From Mycobacterium sp. 1465703.0 (lineage in GTDB: Bacteria > Actinomycetota > Actinomycetes > Mycobacteriales > Mycobacteriaceae), in the NCBI RefSeq assembly GCF_001672975.1, contig NZ_LZKU01000111.1, forward strand, positions 1 through 45,924: a stretch of 45,924 bases of DNA, in the 5' to 3' direction. The position numbers were made by a program, and so were the translations under genes. Shown here piece after piece: positions 1-6,940 of the stretch (position 1 is the first letter of the stretch; every line of letters starts with the position of its first letter). The notes under the pieces were generated by a model. That model was not told where the DNA came from, did no database searches, and saw only the letters and a program-made list of their open reading frames with translations.

Positions 1-1
1 T

Positions 2-370
2 GCGGTGACCGCGCTCTCGGGTTCCGGCCCGGCCTATTTCTTCCTGTTGGTCGAAGCCCTTATCGACGCCGGCGTCGCGGCGGGGCTGAGCCGCGAGGTG
101 GCCACCGATCTGACCGCGCAGACCATGGCCGGTTCGGCGGCGATGTTGCTGGAGCGGATGGACGCCGATCGGCGCCTCGGTGAGGACGAGGCGCCGGGGT
201 CGCGGGTGGACACCACGGCAACCCAGCTGCGGGCGACGGTGACGTCGCCCGGTGGGACCACCGCGGCCGGTCTGCGCGCGCTGGAGCGAGGGGGCCTGCG
301 AGCGGCCGTCGACGCCGCCGTTCAGGCCGCCAAAATGCGCTCTGAGCAGCTAAGAATTACATCAGAGTAA
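2..370 (+). CDS. proC: Pyrroline-5-carboxylate reductase, 3' part (5' end outside window)
   Basis: The C-terminal ~122 residues of ProC, which reduces pyrroline-5-carboxylate to proline with NAD(P)H in the cytosol. The frame is open from the first base. It begins in the family signature TALSGSGPAYFF and continues into the helical dimerisation domain, with the conserved TVTSPGGTTAAGL stretch around 240-275 of the window. This second signature (S-P-G-G-T-T) is diagnostic of ProC. The stop is TAA at 368-370. The N-terminal dinucleotide-binding domain is not in the window. The downstream gene order (HTH protein, bS22, galE2) matches the Rv0500 neighbourhood of M. tuberculosis. The identification is secure; only the start is unavailable. 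Confidence 0.96.
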   Translation, partial: AVTALSGSGPAYFFLLVEALIDAGVAAGLSREVATDLTAQTMAGSAAMLLERMDADRRLGEDEAPGSRVDTTATQLRATVTSPGGTTAAGLRALERGGLRAAVDAAVQAAKMRSEQLRITSE

Positions 371-446
371 TCCAAGTTTTTTGAACTGATTGTCCCCCAC
401 CAGTACCAGTAACCCCATTAGTCCCGCTATTCTCCTCTTGTAAGCG

Positions 447-497
447 CGTGTCGGTGCCAGCGGAGGGGAAGCCGCTGGCATGCGCGTGCCTGACACG
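447..497 (+). promoter_or_regulatory. Nested hairpin in the leader of the HTH gene
   Basis: A perfect 9-bp inverted repeat (TGCCAGCGG at 455-463, CCGCTGGCA at 472-480) encloses the loop AGGGGAAG. An outer 6-bp arm pairs CGTGTC (447-452) with GACACG (492-497). The heptamer GCGCGTG also occurs on both sides (444-450 and 482-488). The structure ends 11 bases before the ATG of the HTH gene and lies 84 bases past the proC stop. There is no T-tract. It could be a structured 5' leader, a protein operator, or a terminator for proC; the sequence cannot decide. Confidence 0.5.
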
Positions 498-508
498 ATT
501 GGGTTGCG

Positions 509-760
509 ATGACGTCTAGTAACGGGCCATCAGCGCGAGATGCTGCAGGTAAGCCACGGGACGCCAGTTCCGTTGATCAGGGCAGGACGCAGTTTCTCAC
601 CGTCGCCGAGGTGGCGGCGTTGATGCGGGTGTCCAAGATGACGGTGTACCGATTGGTGCACAACGGCGAGCTACCCGCGGTCCGGGTGGGCCGGTCCTTC
701 CGGGTGCACGCCAAGGCCGTCCACGACATGCTGGAGACCTCCTACTTCGACGCCGGCTGA
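509..760 (+). CDS. Small excisionase-type (MerR-like) helix-turn-helix protein, Rv0500A homologue
   Basis: An 83-residue predicted DNA-binding protein. Residues ~29-75 form an excisionase/HTH_17-type winged helix: LTVAEVAALMRVSKMTVYRL is the helix-turn-helix, and NGELPAVRVGRSFRVH is the wing and linker. The first ~27 residues are polar and probably disordered. Such a domain standing alone is typical of BldC-like actinobacterial regulators and of recombination directionality factors. With no integrase nearby and conserved synteny with Rv0500A, a chromosomal regulator is more likely than a phage excisionase; this is inference. The ATG at 509 sits just after a strong leader hairpin, and a terminator-like hairpin follows the stop by 8 bases, so it may be a monocistronic unit. 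Confidence 0.85.
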   Translation: MTSSNGPSARDAAGKPRDASSVDQGRTQFLTVAEVAALMRVSKMTVYRLVHNGELPAVRVGRSFRVHAKAVHDMLETSYFDAG

Positions 761-768
761 CGTGAAAC

Positions 769-790
769 GGTGCCGCTCGCGGGCGGCACC
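769..790 (+). terminator. Hairpin terminator after the HTH gene
   Basis: An 8-bp perfect stem (GGTGCCGC at 769-776, GCGGCACC at 783-790) with a 6-base loop begins 8 bases after the HTH gene stop. There is no downstream T-run. Mycobacterial hairpins of this kind are often called terminators, but termination is inferred from position only. Confidence 0.6.
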
Positions 791-906
791 CAGGCTTCGC
801 GGTTACCCGGCTAACGGTCGACGCCGGTTTGGTGTTCGGTGCGTTCTGCCGGGTAAAGTGTCCGGGTCCAATCTTTGAAGCAGGTCACGGTCAGAATGCG
901 GAGTCC

Positions 907-1008
907 ATGGGTTCAGTAATCAAGAAGCGGCGCAAGCGTATGTCGAAGAAGAAGCACCGCAAGCTGCTGCGTCGCACCCGAGTGCAGCGCAGAAAACTCG
1001 GCAAGTAA
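907..1008 (+). CDS. Ribosomal protein bS22 (AURKAIP1/COX24-domain protein, Rv0500B homologue)
   Basis: A 33-residue, extremely basic protein: [20 protein letters not shown] followed by [13 protein letters not shown]. It is shorter than common ORF cut-offs and easily missed. More than half the residues are Lys or Arg. The sequence matches the actinobacterial AURKAIP1/COX24 domain protein. Ribosome structures from mycobacteria showed this to be the 30S subunit protein bS22, which binds 16S rRNA near the decoding region. The ATG at 907 is preceded by GCGGAG (898-903), close to the start. An ATG at 896 is in another frame. The gene stands alone between the HTH gene and galE2, as in M. tuberculosis. 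Confidence 0.93.
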
Positions 1009-1058
1009 CCCGTCCGCGGCGTAGTGCCGCCATCCCGCCTGCCCGCTAGGCTGTTCGG

Positions 1059-2177
1059 GTGGATCCGTCGAATGGGGAAAACACCGGGCCTGGCGAGGCG
1101 GCCGTGCATTACCCCAAGATCGTGCTGGTCACCGGCGCCTGCCGGTTTCTGGGCGGATACCTGACCGCTCGGCTCGCGCAGAACCCGATGATCAAAGGTG
1201 TCATCGCGGTGGACGCGATAGCCCCGAGCAAGGACATGCTGCGCCGGATGGGACGCGCCGAGTTTGTCCGGGCGGACATCCGAAATCCCTTCATAGCCAA
1301 GGTGATTCGCAACGGCGATGTGGACACGGTGGTGCACGCGGCGGCCGCGTCGTATGCACCGCGCTCCGGTGGCAGGGCGGCGTTGAAAGAGATCAACGTG
1401 ATGGGCGCGATGCAGTTGTTCGCGGCCTGTCAGAAGGCGCCGTCGGTGCGCCGGGTGGTGCTCAAGTCGACGTCCGAGGTGTACGGCTCGAGTGCACACG
1501 ATCCGGTGGTGTTCACCGAGGACAGCACCAGCCGACGGCCGTTCCGCGACGGTTTCGCCAAGGACAGTCTCGATATCGAGGCCTACGCGCGCGGATTGGG
1601 ACGGCGCCGGCCCGACATCGCCGTGACGATCCTGCGGTTGGCCAACCTGATCGGCCCGGCGATGGACACCACGCTGTCGCGTTATCTGGCCGGACCTTTG
1701 GTGCCGACCATGTTCGGCCGCGACGCGCGACTGCAATTGCTGCACGAGCAGGATGCGCTGGGTGCGCTGGAGCGCGCGGCGATGGCCGGCAAGGCGGGCA
1801 CGTTCAACATCGGCGCCGACGGCATCATCATGCTGTCGCAAGCGATCCGGCGGGCGGGCCGAATTCCTTTGCCTGTACCGGGTTTCGGTGTCTGGGCGCT
1901 GGATTCGTTGCGCCGTGCGAACCACTACAACGAGATCAGTCGTGATCAGTTTGATTATTTGAGTTACGGCCGCGTCATGGACACCAGCCGGATGCGTTCA
2001 GAGCTCGGCTACCAGCCGAAATGGTCCACCGCGGAAGCCTTTGACGACTATGTTCGGGGCCGAAGCTTGACTCCCATTATCGACCCACATCGGGTACGCT
2101 CCTGGGAAGGTCGCGCCATATCTCTAGCGCAGCGCTGGGGTAGCCGAAATCCAATTCCGTGGGGTGGGGTCAGGTAG
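1059..2177 (+). CDS. galE2: Extended SDR / epimerase-like protein, Rv0501 (GalE2) homologue
   Basis: A 372-residue NAD-dependent epimerase/dehydratase-family protein starting at GTG 1059. The Rossmann N-terminus is LVTGACRFLGG (residues 23-33), where the usual central Gly of GxxGxxG is Arg29. The Ser-containing KSTSEVYGSS strand is present. At the position where extended SDRs carry the catalytic YxxxK, the sequence reads DGFAK, so the Lys is kept but the Tyr is Asp. This argues against a classical UDP-glucose 4-epimerase; a divergent SDR or NAD(H)-sensing role is possible (inference). The C-terminal part (IIDPHRVRSWEGRA) is conserved with Rv0501. The stop at 2177 is 5 bases before the likely start of the acyltransferase, so the two are co-transcribed. 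Confidence 0.88.
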   Translation: MDPSNGENTGPGEAAVHYPKIVLVTGACRFLGGYLTARLAQNPMIKGVIAVDAIAPSKDMLRRMGRAEFVRADIRNPFIAKVIRNGDVDTVVHAAAASYAPRSGGRAALKEINVMGAMQLFAACQKAPSVRRVVLKSTSEVYGSSAHDPVVFTEDSTSRRPFRDGFAKDSLDIEAYARGLGRRRPDIAVTILRLANLIGPAMDTTLSRYLAGPLVPTMFGRDARLQLLHEQDALGALERAAMAGKAGTFNIGADGIIMLSQAIRRAGRIPLPVPGFGVWALDSLRRANHYNEISRDQFDYLSYGRVMDTSRMRSELGYQPKWSTAEAFDDYVRGRSLTPIIDPHRVRSWEGRAISLAQRWGSRNPIPWGGVR

Positions 2178-2182
2178 GTATC

Positions 2183-3247
2183 GTGGCGGGTGAAACCAGA
2201 GCCAATGTCATTCCACTGCACACTAATCGGGGTCGGGTAGCGGCGCGTCGGAGAGCCGATCAAAGAGCAGAGTCAACTCGCCAGCATCCTTCTTTACTGT
2301 CCGATCCGAACGGTCGTGCATCGGCCGAGCAGATTGCCGCGGTGGTTCGCGAAATCGACCAGCACCGTCGCGCCGCCGGAGTTTCGTCCACCGATGTACC
2401 GCTCAATGATCTGGCGCAGCGCGTCGCCTCGGTTGCCGGATTCCTGCGCCAGCGACTGACCGGTGATTACAGCGTCGACGAGTTCGGCTTCGACCCGCAC
2501 TTCAACAGCGCGATCGTCCGGCCGTTGCTGCGGGTGTTCTTCCGGTCCTGGTTCCGGGTCGAGGTGAGCGGGATCGAGAACCTGCCGGCCGACGGTGCCG
2601 CGCTGGTGGTGGCCAACCACGCCGGTGTGTTGCCGTTCGACGGGCTGATGCTGTCGGTGGCCGTCCACGACGAGCACCCCGCGCATCGCGAACTGCGGTT
2701 GCTCGCCGCCGACATGGTGTTCGATTTGCCGGTGGTGGGCGAGGCGGCCCGCAAGGCCGGCCACACCATGGCCTGCACGACGGACGCGCACCGGTTGCTC
2801 GCCGCCGGCGAGCTCACCGCCGTGTTCCCGGAGGGCTATAAGGGGCTGGGCAAGCGCTTCGAGGACCGCTACCGGCTGCAGCGGTTCGGCCGCGGCGGAT
2901 TCGTCACGGCGGCGTTGCGGACCAAGGCGCCGATCATTCCCTGCTCGATCATCGGGTCCGAAGAGATCTATCCGATGCTGACCGACATCAAGCTGCTGGC
3001 CCGGCTGTTCGGGCTGCCCTATTTCCCGGTCACGCCGCTGTTTCCGCTGGCCGGGCCGGTGGGGCTGGTCCCGCTGCCGTCGAAATGGCACATCGCATTC
3101 GGTGAACCGATCTACACCGACGACTACGCCGCGTCCGACGCCGACGACCCGATGGTCACCTTCGAGCTGACTGACCAGGTGCGCGAAACCATCCAGCAGA
3201 CGCTGTATCGGCTGCTCGCCGGCCGCCGCAACATCTTCTTCGGCTGA
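2183..3247 (+). CDS. PlsC-like membrane acyltransferase, Rv0502 homologue
   Basis: A 354-residue lysophospholipid/diacylglycerol-type acyltransferase. The N-terminal ~120 residues are polar and basic. The catalytic domain spans ~125-320 and contains NHAGVLPFDG (a His-to-Asp motif with six rather than four residues between), VFPEGYKG (the FPEG acyl-acceptor motif) and IIPCSIIGSEE. The family moves acyl groups from acyl-CoA to glycerolipids at the inner membrane; the substrate here is unknown. GTG 2183 is preferred because it follows the galE2 stop by 5 bases and has AGGTAGG upstream. A GTG at 2159 would overlap galE2. The last codons fall in a short duplicated sequence. Confidence 0.88.
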   Translation: MAGETRANVIPLHTNRGRVAARRRADQRAESTRQHPSLLSDPNGRASAEQIAAVVREIDQHRRAAGVSSTDVPLNDLAQRVASVAGFLRQRLTGDYSVDEFGFDPHFNSAIVRPLLRVFFRSWFRVEVSGIENLPADGAALVVANHAGVLPFDGLMLSVAVHDEHPAHRELRLLAADMVFDLPVVGEAARKAGHTMACTTDAHRLLAAGELTAVFPEGYKGLGKRFEDRYRLQRFGRGGFVTAALRTKAPIIPCSIIGSEEIYPMLTDIKLLARLFGLPYFPVTPLFPLAGPVGLVPLPSKWHIAFGEPIYTDDYAASDADDPMVTFELTDQVRETIQQTLYRLLAGRRNIFFG

Positions 3248-3275
3248 GCCGCGCAAATCGGCTGAGCCGCGCAAA
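3241..3275. repeat. 18-bp tandem duplication across the acyltransferase stop codon
   Basis: CGGCTGAGCCGCGCAAA occurs at 3241-3257 and again at 3259-3275 with an 18-base period. The first copy contains the stop codon TGA of the acyltransferase; the second is intergenic. Confidence 0.85.
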
Positions 3276-3279
3276 AGGA

Positions 3280-3309
3280 AACGCCACCGCGGAATGCCGC
3301 GATGGCGTT
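3280..3309. terminator. Bidirectional hairpin between the acyltransferase and cmaA2
   Basis: AACGCCACCGCGG (3280-3292) and CCGCGATGGCGTT (3297-3309) form a 13-position stem with one mismatch around the tetraloop AATG. The hairpin lies between convergent stops at 3247 and 3327. The A-rich left side and T-rich right side make it a good intrinsic terminator in both directions. Confidence 0.82.
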
Positions 3310-3326
3310 GACCTTTGAGAAGCCGA

Positions 3327-4256
3327 CTACTTGACCATGGTGAACTGGCAGACGTTGGTGTAGCCGTCCCGGAACAGGTCCGAGCAGCCCCGCAAGTACT
3401 TCAAGTAGATGTCGTAGGTCTCCTGCCCCTTGAGCTCGATCGCCTGTTCTTTGTGCGCCTCGAGGGCATCTCCCCAGGCGGTCAGCGTCGGGACGTAGTT
3501 CTTGCCGATGAAGTGGTGGCGCTCGATCTTGAAACCCGCGTCAGTCGCGTACTTGTCGACCAGGTCCACCTGGGGCAACTTTCCGCCCGGGTAGATCTCC
3601 TTCAGGATGAAGCTGATGAACCGCAGCAGGGTCATGTTCACCTTCAAGCCCATCGCGTTGCCCTCTTCGCGGCTGGGGACCACGATCGAGTGCAGCAGCA
3701 TCCGGCCGTCGTCGGGCAGCAGGTCGTAGTACTTCTTGAAGAAAGTGGCGTAGCGCTCGTAGCCGGCGTCACCGGCCCCGTCGGCGAAGTGCTCGAACGC
3801 GCCCAGCGACACGATGCGGTCGATCGGAACGTCGCCGGGGAATTCCTCCCAGCCCTGGATCCGCACCTCCTTGCGGCGGGGGCTGTCCATCTTTTCGAAC
3901 TCCGCCACGCAGTGGGCGTGCTGGTTCTCGCTGAGCGTCAGGCCGATGACGTTGACGTCGTATTCCTGCACGGCGTGCCGCATCGTCGAGCCCCATCCGC
4001 TGCCGATGTCCAGCAGCGTCATACCAGGCTCGAGGTTCAGCTTGTCCAGGGCAAGCTTGCGCTTGGCGTACTGCGCCTCCTCGAGCGTCTTGGTCAGATT
4101 CTGCGGGTCCGGGTTTTCGTCGAAGTAGCCGCAGCTGTAGGTCATCGATGGGTCAAGCCACAACTTGAAGAATTCATTCGACTTGTCGTAATGCGACCGG
4201 ACTTTCTCGACCGGCGGCTTGAGCTGCGTGCTTCCCGCTTCCCCCTGTCCAGACAT
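3327..4256 (-). CDS. cmaA2: Mycolic acid cyclopropane synthase, CmaA2 type
   Basis: A 309-residue SAM-dependent methyltransferase of the mycolic acid cyclopropane synthase family. In M. tuberculosis CmaA2 introduces the trans-cyclopropane of oxygenated mycolates. The family landmarks are [22 protein letters not shown] near the N-terminus, the SAM-binding VLDIG-type motif (here [11 protein letters not shown]), [11 protein letters not shown], and [20 protein letters not shown] at the C-terminus. Two oddities appear. The SAM loop reads GSGWG where homologues have GCGWG, and there is a short insertion after the TYSCGYF motif ([11 protein letters not shown]), making it about 7 residues longer than M. 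tuberculosis CmaA2. The ATG abuts the TAA of the upstream HadA-like gene. Positional homology to cmaA2 is strong; the exact reaction could differ. Confidence 0.9.
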   Translation of the reverse strand: MSGQGEAGSTQLKPPVEKVRSHYDKSNEFFKLWLDPSMTYSCGYFDENPDPQNLTKTLEEAQYAKRKLALDKLNLEPGMTLLDIGSGWGSTMRHAVQEYDVNVIGLTLSENQHAHCVAEFEKMDSPRRKEVRIQGWEEFPGDVPIDRIVSLGAFEHFADGAGDAGYERYATFFKKYYDLLPDDGRMLLHSIVVPSREEGNAMGLKVNMTLLRFISFILKEIYPGGKLPQVDLVDKYATDAGFKIERHHFIGKNYVPTLTAWGDALEAHKEQAIELKGQETYDIYLKYLRGCSDLFRDGYTNVCQFTMVK

Positions 4257-4796
4257 TTACAACGCCCCTAACTTTGCTGCGGATGTGGACTTTCCTGCAG
4301 ATATGGATGCAACTGCTGCGGCGGTGGCTTCGACGTCCTCTTGATTTGAAGACTCTCCCAACATCGTGACGACACTTGTCACGATCGGCTTTCCATCGGC
4401 ATCGGTCACTTCGCTGCGGATCTCCGCCAGCACGGTGCCATGGGACTCGATCACCGAGTCGAGGTAAGTGTCGAAGTACAGCCTATCGTGCGCCAGGATC
4501 GGCCGGTGGAACTTGAACTTCTGGTCGCGGTGGATAACCCGGGCGATGTTGATCGGGATGCTGAACTTGGTGAAGATCTCCAGCTGAACACGGCGACCGG
4601 CGATCGCGAGGAACGTCAGCGGCGCCACCATGTCGGAATACCCGGCATTTTCGGATTCACGCTCGTCGAAGTGCGCTGGGTGGTCGTCCTTGATCGCGAG
4701 CGCGAACTCACGGATCTTTTCGCGACCGACCTCGAAGTAATCCGGTGCGCGGTAATGGCTGCCGATAAGTCCTTCGGCTTCCTTGGGGACTGTCAT
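4257..4796 (-). CDS. HadA/HadC-like MaoC N-terminal hot-dog protein, Rv0504c homologue
   Basis: A 179-residue single hot-dog domain protein of the MaoC N-terminal dehydratase family, resembling the HadA/HadC subunits of mycobacterial (3R)-hydroxyacyl-ACP dehydratase. Key stretches are [52 protein letters not shown] and VTSVVTML. The catalytic hydratase Asp/His motif of the HadB type is not apparent, so it probably needs a partner subunit (inference). The last ~30 residues are Ala/Ser-rich and species-specific. The stop TAA abuts the cmaA2 ATG, implying one operon serB1-this gene-cmaA2 and a role in fatty or mycolic acid metabolism. Confidence 0.88.
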   Translation of the reverse strand: MTVPKEAEGLIGSHYRAPDYFEVGREKIREFALAIKDDHPAHFDERESENAGYSDMVAPLTFLAIAGRRVQLEIFTKFSIPINIARVIHRDQKFKFHRPILAHDRLYFDTYLDSVIESHGTVLAEIRSEVTDADGKPIVTSVVTMLGESSNQEDVEATAAAVASISAGKSTSAAKLGAL

Positions 4797-4840
4797 GGCG
4801 CGTTGCCCTCCGCTCGATTGTGTCTCAGCGGCGCAGCTTA

Positions 4841-5749
4841 TCAGCGTGATTGCCGTCGAGAGGCCAGCGCGGCCAGCGCACCACCGGCTGCGCCCAGGGC
4901 CAACGCCGACGGCACCCCGATCCGGGCCGCCTTGCGAGCGGTGCGGAAATCGCGAATCTCCCAGCCACGCTGCCGTGCCAGGGTGCGTAGCCGGGCATCG
5001 GGATTGATGGCGACGGCGGTGCCGACCAGCGACAGCATCGGCACGTCGTTGAAGCTGTCGGAGTAGGCGGTGCAGCGTTTCAGGTTGAGCCCCTCGCGAA
5101 TGGCCAACGACCGCACGGCGTGCGCCTTGCCGGTGCCGTGCAAGATGTCGCCGACCAGCCGGCCGGTGAACACGCCGTCAACCGATTCGGCGACCGTGCC
5201 CAGCGCGCCGGTCAGACCGAGCCGGCGCGCGATGGTCGCGGCGAGTTCGTACGGCGTTGCGGTGATCAGCCACACCTGCTGGCCGGCGTCCAGATGCATC
5301 TGGGTGAGCTCGCGGGTGCCGGGCCAGATCTTGTCGGCGATGATTTCGTCGTAGATCTCCTCGCCCAGCGTGACCAGTTGTTCGACCGAGCGGCCCTCGA
5401 TGAAGGCGAGTGCCTTGCGCCGGCCGGCGGCGACGTCGTCACTGTTCTCTGTGCCGAGGATCTGAAATTTGGCCTGCGCGTAGATGAATCCGATCACGTC
5501 GCGATAGGTGAAGTAGTTGCGGGTGGCCAGCCCGCGGCCGAAATGCACGGCCGACGAGCCCTGTACGAGCGTGTTGTCCACGTCGAAGAAGGCGGCGGCG
5601 GTCAGATCGATCGGGGGCTGCGGACGATCCTCCGAGGCTGCGGCTTCCTGCATGCCCTCGATCGCGCGGGCCGCACTGGCGTCCGCGGCCAGCGACTCCA
5701 GGTCAACGTAGCCCGTGGGGTCTGCGTTGGCCGGGTCAGAGGAAGTCAT
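4841..5749 (-). CDS. serB1: HAD-superfamily phosphoserine phosphatase-like hydrolase with C-terminal membrane anchor
   Basis: A 302-residue HAD-IB hydrolase. Motif I is FFDVDNTLV, with nucleophile Asp56 and acid Asp58. Motif II is the Thr of LITATPYE, motif III the Lys of GTGKAHAV, and motif IV is [11 protein letters not shown]. SerB-type enzymes remove phosphate from phosphoserine, but single-anchor actinobacterial members may have other substrates. The N-terminal ~50 residues are acidic and disordered. The C-terminus ([19 protein letters not shown]) is hydrophobic and probably a membrane anchor. ATG 5749 is chosen because AGGAGG at 5757-5762 lies 7 bases upstream; a TTG two codons earlier would be only one base from the Shine-Dalgarno. 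It heads an operon with the HadA-like gene and cmaA2. Confidence 0.88.
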   Translation of the reverse strand: MTSSDPANADPTGYVDLESLAADASAARAIEGMQEAAASEDRPQPPIDLTAAAFFDVDNTLVQGSSAVHFGRGLATRNYFTYRDVIGFIYAQAKFQILGTENSDDVAAGRRKALAFIEGRSVEQLVTLGEEIYDEIIADKIWPGTRELTQMHLDAGQQVWLITATPYELAATIARRLGLTGALGTVAESVDGVFTGRLVGDILHGTGKAHAVRSLAIREGLNLKRCTAYSDSFNDVPMLSLVGTAVAINPDARLRTLARQRGWEIRDFRTARKAARIGVPSALALGAAGGALAALASRRQSR

Positions 5750-5756
5750 CGCCAAA

Positions 5757-5762
5757 CCTCCT
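5757..5762 (-). promoter_or_regulatory. Ribosome binding site that fixes the serB1 start
   Basis: The minus-strand sequence AGGAGG is a perfect Shine-Dalgarno, 7 bases from ATG 5749. It rules out the TTG at 5755 as start. Confidence 0.8.
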
Positions 5763-5895
5763 AGATCGCTGTGTTGCCTGGCGACCCAGCGGGTGCCCGA
5801 TCTCCAACCCTATCCGGCAGATGGGCTGGGGGCGTTGGCGTGTCCCGGGCCGGTCGATGAGTCCGCCGCCGTCATACGCCAGCGGCGCCATTCGC

Positions 5896-6189
5896 TCACG
5901 ACCACATACTCAGATTCGTCGACATGGCGCCGGTGTAGTTGCCGTGCGCGGTCGTGGCCACCTTCTCCAGTTGCACCAGCGCTGCGCGCATCATCGCCTC
6001 GCCGCGCACCCAATGCTGATGTGCCTCGGCATGCGCCGCTGCGGCATCACCCGTCCATGATGTGTGCAAACGCGTTACGCGAGAATCGATTTCGGCGATC
6101 ACGTCTTCGGCGTAGCGCTGAAACGCTGACATCCGCTGCACCGCGTCGGCCAACGCCTGCGGATCCACCCGAAACGCCTCAACCACCAC
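5896..6189 (-). CDS. WXG100-family protein resembling EsxE
   Basis: A ~97-residue type VII secretion substrate-like helical hairpin. WTG in LHTSWTGDAAAAHAEAHQHW is the WxG turn between helices. The C-terminus NYTGAMSTNLSMWS and the stretch VDPQALADAVQRM closely resemble M. tuberculosis EsxE (Rv3904c). EsxE with EsxF forms outer-membrane pores that serve export of the CpnT/TNT toxin. The start is uncertain: GTG 6189 overlaps the upstream gene by 11 bases and has GGCGGAG upstream; GTG 6186 and GTG 6168 (the position of the EsxE start) are alternatives. No cpnT-like toxin or ESX core gene (eccB, C, D, E or mycP) is present in the window, so this is an orphan pair. Confidence 0.87.
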   Translation of the reverse strand: MVVEAFRVDPQALADAVQRMSAFQRYAEDVIAEIDSRVTRLHTSWTGDAAAAHAEAHQHWVRGEAMMRAALVQLEKVATTAHGNYTGAMSTNLSMWS

Positions 6190-6487
6190 GCACCGCCCGC
6201 TCCGCCTCGGCAGACGCGGCCTCATTGCTCTGATAGGCCTCCCCGGCTTGGCCCACCAGCCGGGCCAGCATGGACAACCCGAGCTCTACCTCGCGGGCAC
6301 CCCTGTGCCACAACTCCCACGCCGATCCGTATGCGGTCCCCGACACACCCTGCCAACCGCCCAACATCTGGCCCACTTGATCGTCGAGCTGGGACAGCTG
6401 AGCCGAAAGCTGCTCGGCCGCACCACCCAGCGATGCGGCAAAGCCCTGCACCACGACGGGATCGGCGCGCAGCGTTTCGTCGGCCAT
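6179..6487 (-). CDS. WXG100-family protein resembling EsxF
   Basis: A 102-residue WXG100 protein that is the upstream partner of the EsxE-like gene. The WxG turn is in MLGGWQGVSGTAYGSAWELW, a stretch nearly identical to that remembered for M. tuberculosis EsxF (Rv3905c). Near the C-terminus YQSNE fits the general type VII secretion signal YxxxD/E. The last codons overlap the GTG starts of the next gene, as expected for a co-translated heterodimer. ATG 6487 is preferred over an in-frame ATG at 6520 because homology begins at MADETLRADP. The upstream 59 bases separate it from the divergent glutaredoxin-like gene. M. tuberculosis has mmpS2/mmpL2 at this chromosomal position, so this site is variable. 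Confidence 0.88.
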   Translation of the reverse strand: MADETLRADPVVVQGFAASLGGAAEQLSAQLSQLDDQVGQMLGGWQGVSGTAYGSAWELWHRGAREVELGLSMLARLVGQAGEAYQSNEAASAEAERAVRGG

Positions 6488-6546
6488 TATCGGAACATAA
6501 CGCCTGGTAAATGGCCCCACAAGTCACCAATGCCACACTGGTGGCC

Positions 6547-6816
6547 ATGACTCAAGCGACCGGTCGGCCGCAGGTGGAGCTGTTGACCCGCGACGGGTGC
6601 ACCATCTGTGAGCGGGTACATGCCCGGTTGGCCGAACTGGCCGGTGAATGGGATTTCGACTTGTCGTTGACCGACGTCGATGCCGCCGCCGCGGCGGGCA
6701 ACCCGGCGCTGCGCGCCGAGTTCGGCGACCGGCTGCCCGTGGTCCTGCTCGACGGCCGCGAACACAGCTACTGGGATATCGACGAGCCCCGGCTGCGGGC
6801 CGATCTCGGGCGCTGA
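6547..6816 (+). CDS. Glutaredoxin-like thiol protein (DUF836), Rv0508 homologue
   Basis: An 89-residue thioredoxin-fold protein. [19 protein letters not shown] holds a CxxC redox motif (CTIC) at the start of helix 1, and RLPVVLLDG holds the cis-Pro. DUF836 glutaredoxin-like proteins are small cytosolic disulfide reductases; this one's partner is unknown. ATG 6547 is chosen because the preceding residues are not conserved; GTG 6541 is in frame two codons upstream and ATG 6511 is also possible. It lies 124 bases upstream of hemA in the same direction, so it may be co-transcribed with the haem genes. Confidence 0.85.
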   Translation: MTQATGRPQVELLTRDGCTICERVHARLAELAGEWDFDLSLTDVDAAAAAGNPALRAEFGDRLPVVLLDGREHSYWDIDEPRLRADLGR

Positions 6817-6940
6817 CCCTTCCGCTGCTGCGCAGCGGCGACCGTGGGGCGAATATTTGGTAGCCCAGCTGATAAACGTTTACCGTGGACAGCAGTTCAG
6901 TTACTGGAGGAAGCAAGGGAGCTGGCCAGGTGATGCTGCC
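6817..6940 (+). promoter_or_regulatory. Leader of the hemACDB operon
   Basis: A 124-base gap before hemA. It contains a short inverted repeat (CCGCTGC at 6822-6828, GCAGCGG at 6832-6838) just past the glutaredoxin-like gene, possibly a weak terminator. GGAGG occurs at 6906-6910, too far from the hemA GTG to be its ribosome binding site. No convincing -35/-10 pair or Rex-type operator could be identified. Confidence 0.35.

Noticed and set aside
509..760. Phage excisionase
   Set aside because: The fold fits, but no integrase or attachment site is nearby and gene order is conserved with Rv0500A.
5896..6487. Part of a complete ESX secretion locus
   Set aside because: No eccA-E, mycP, PE/PPE or cpnT-like gene occurs on either side within the window.
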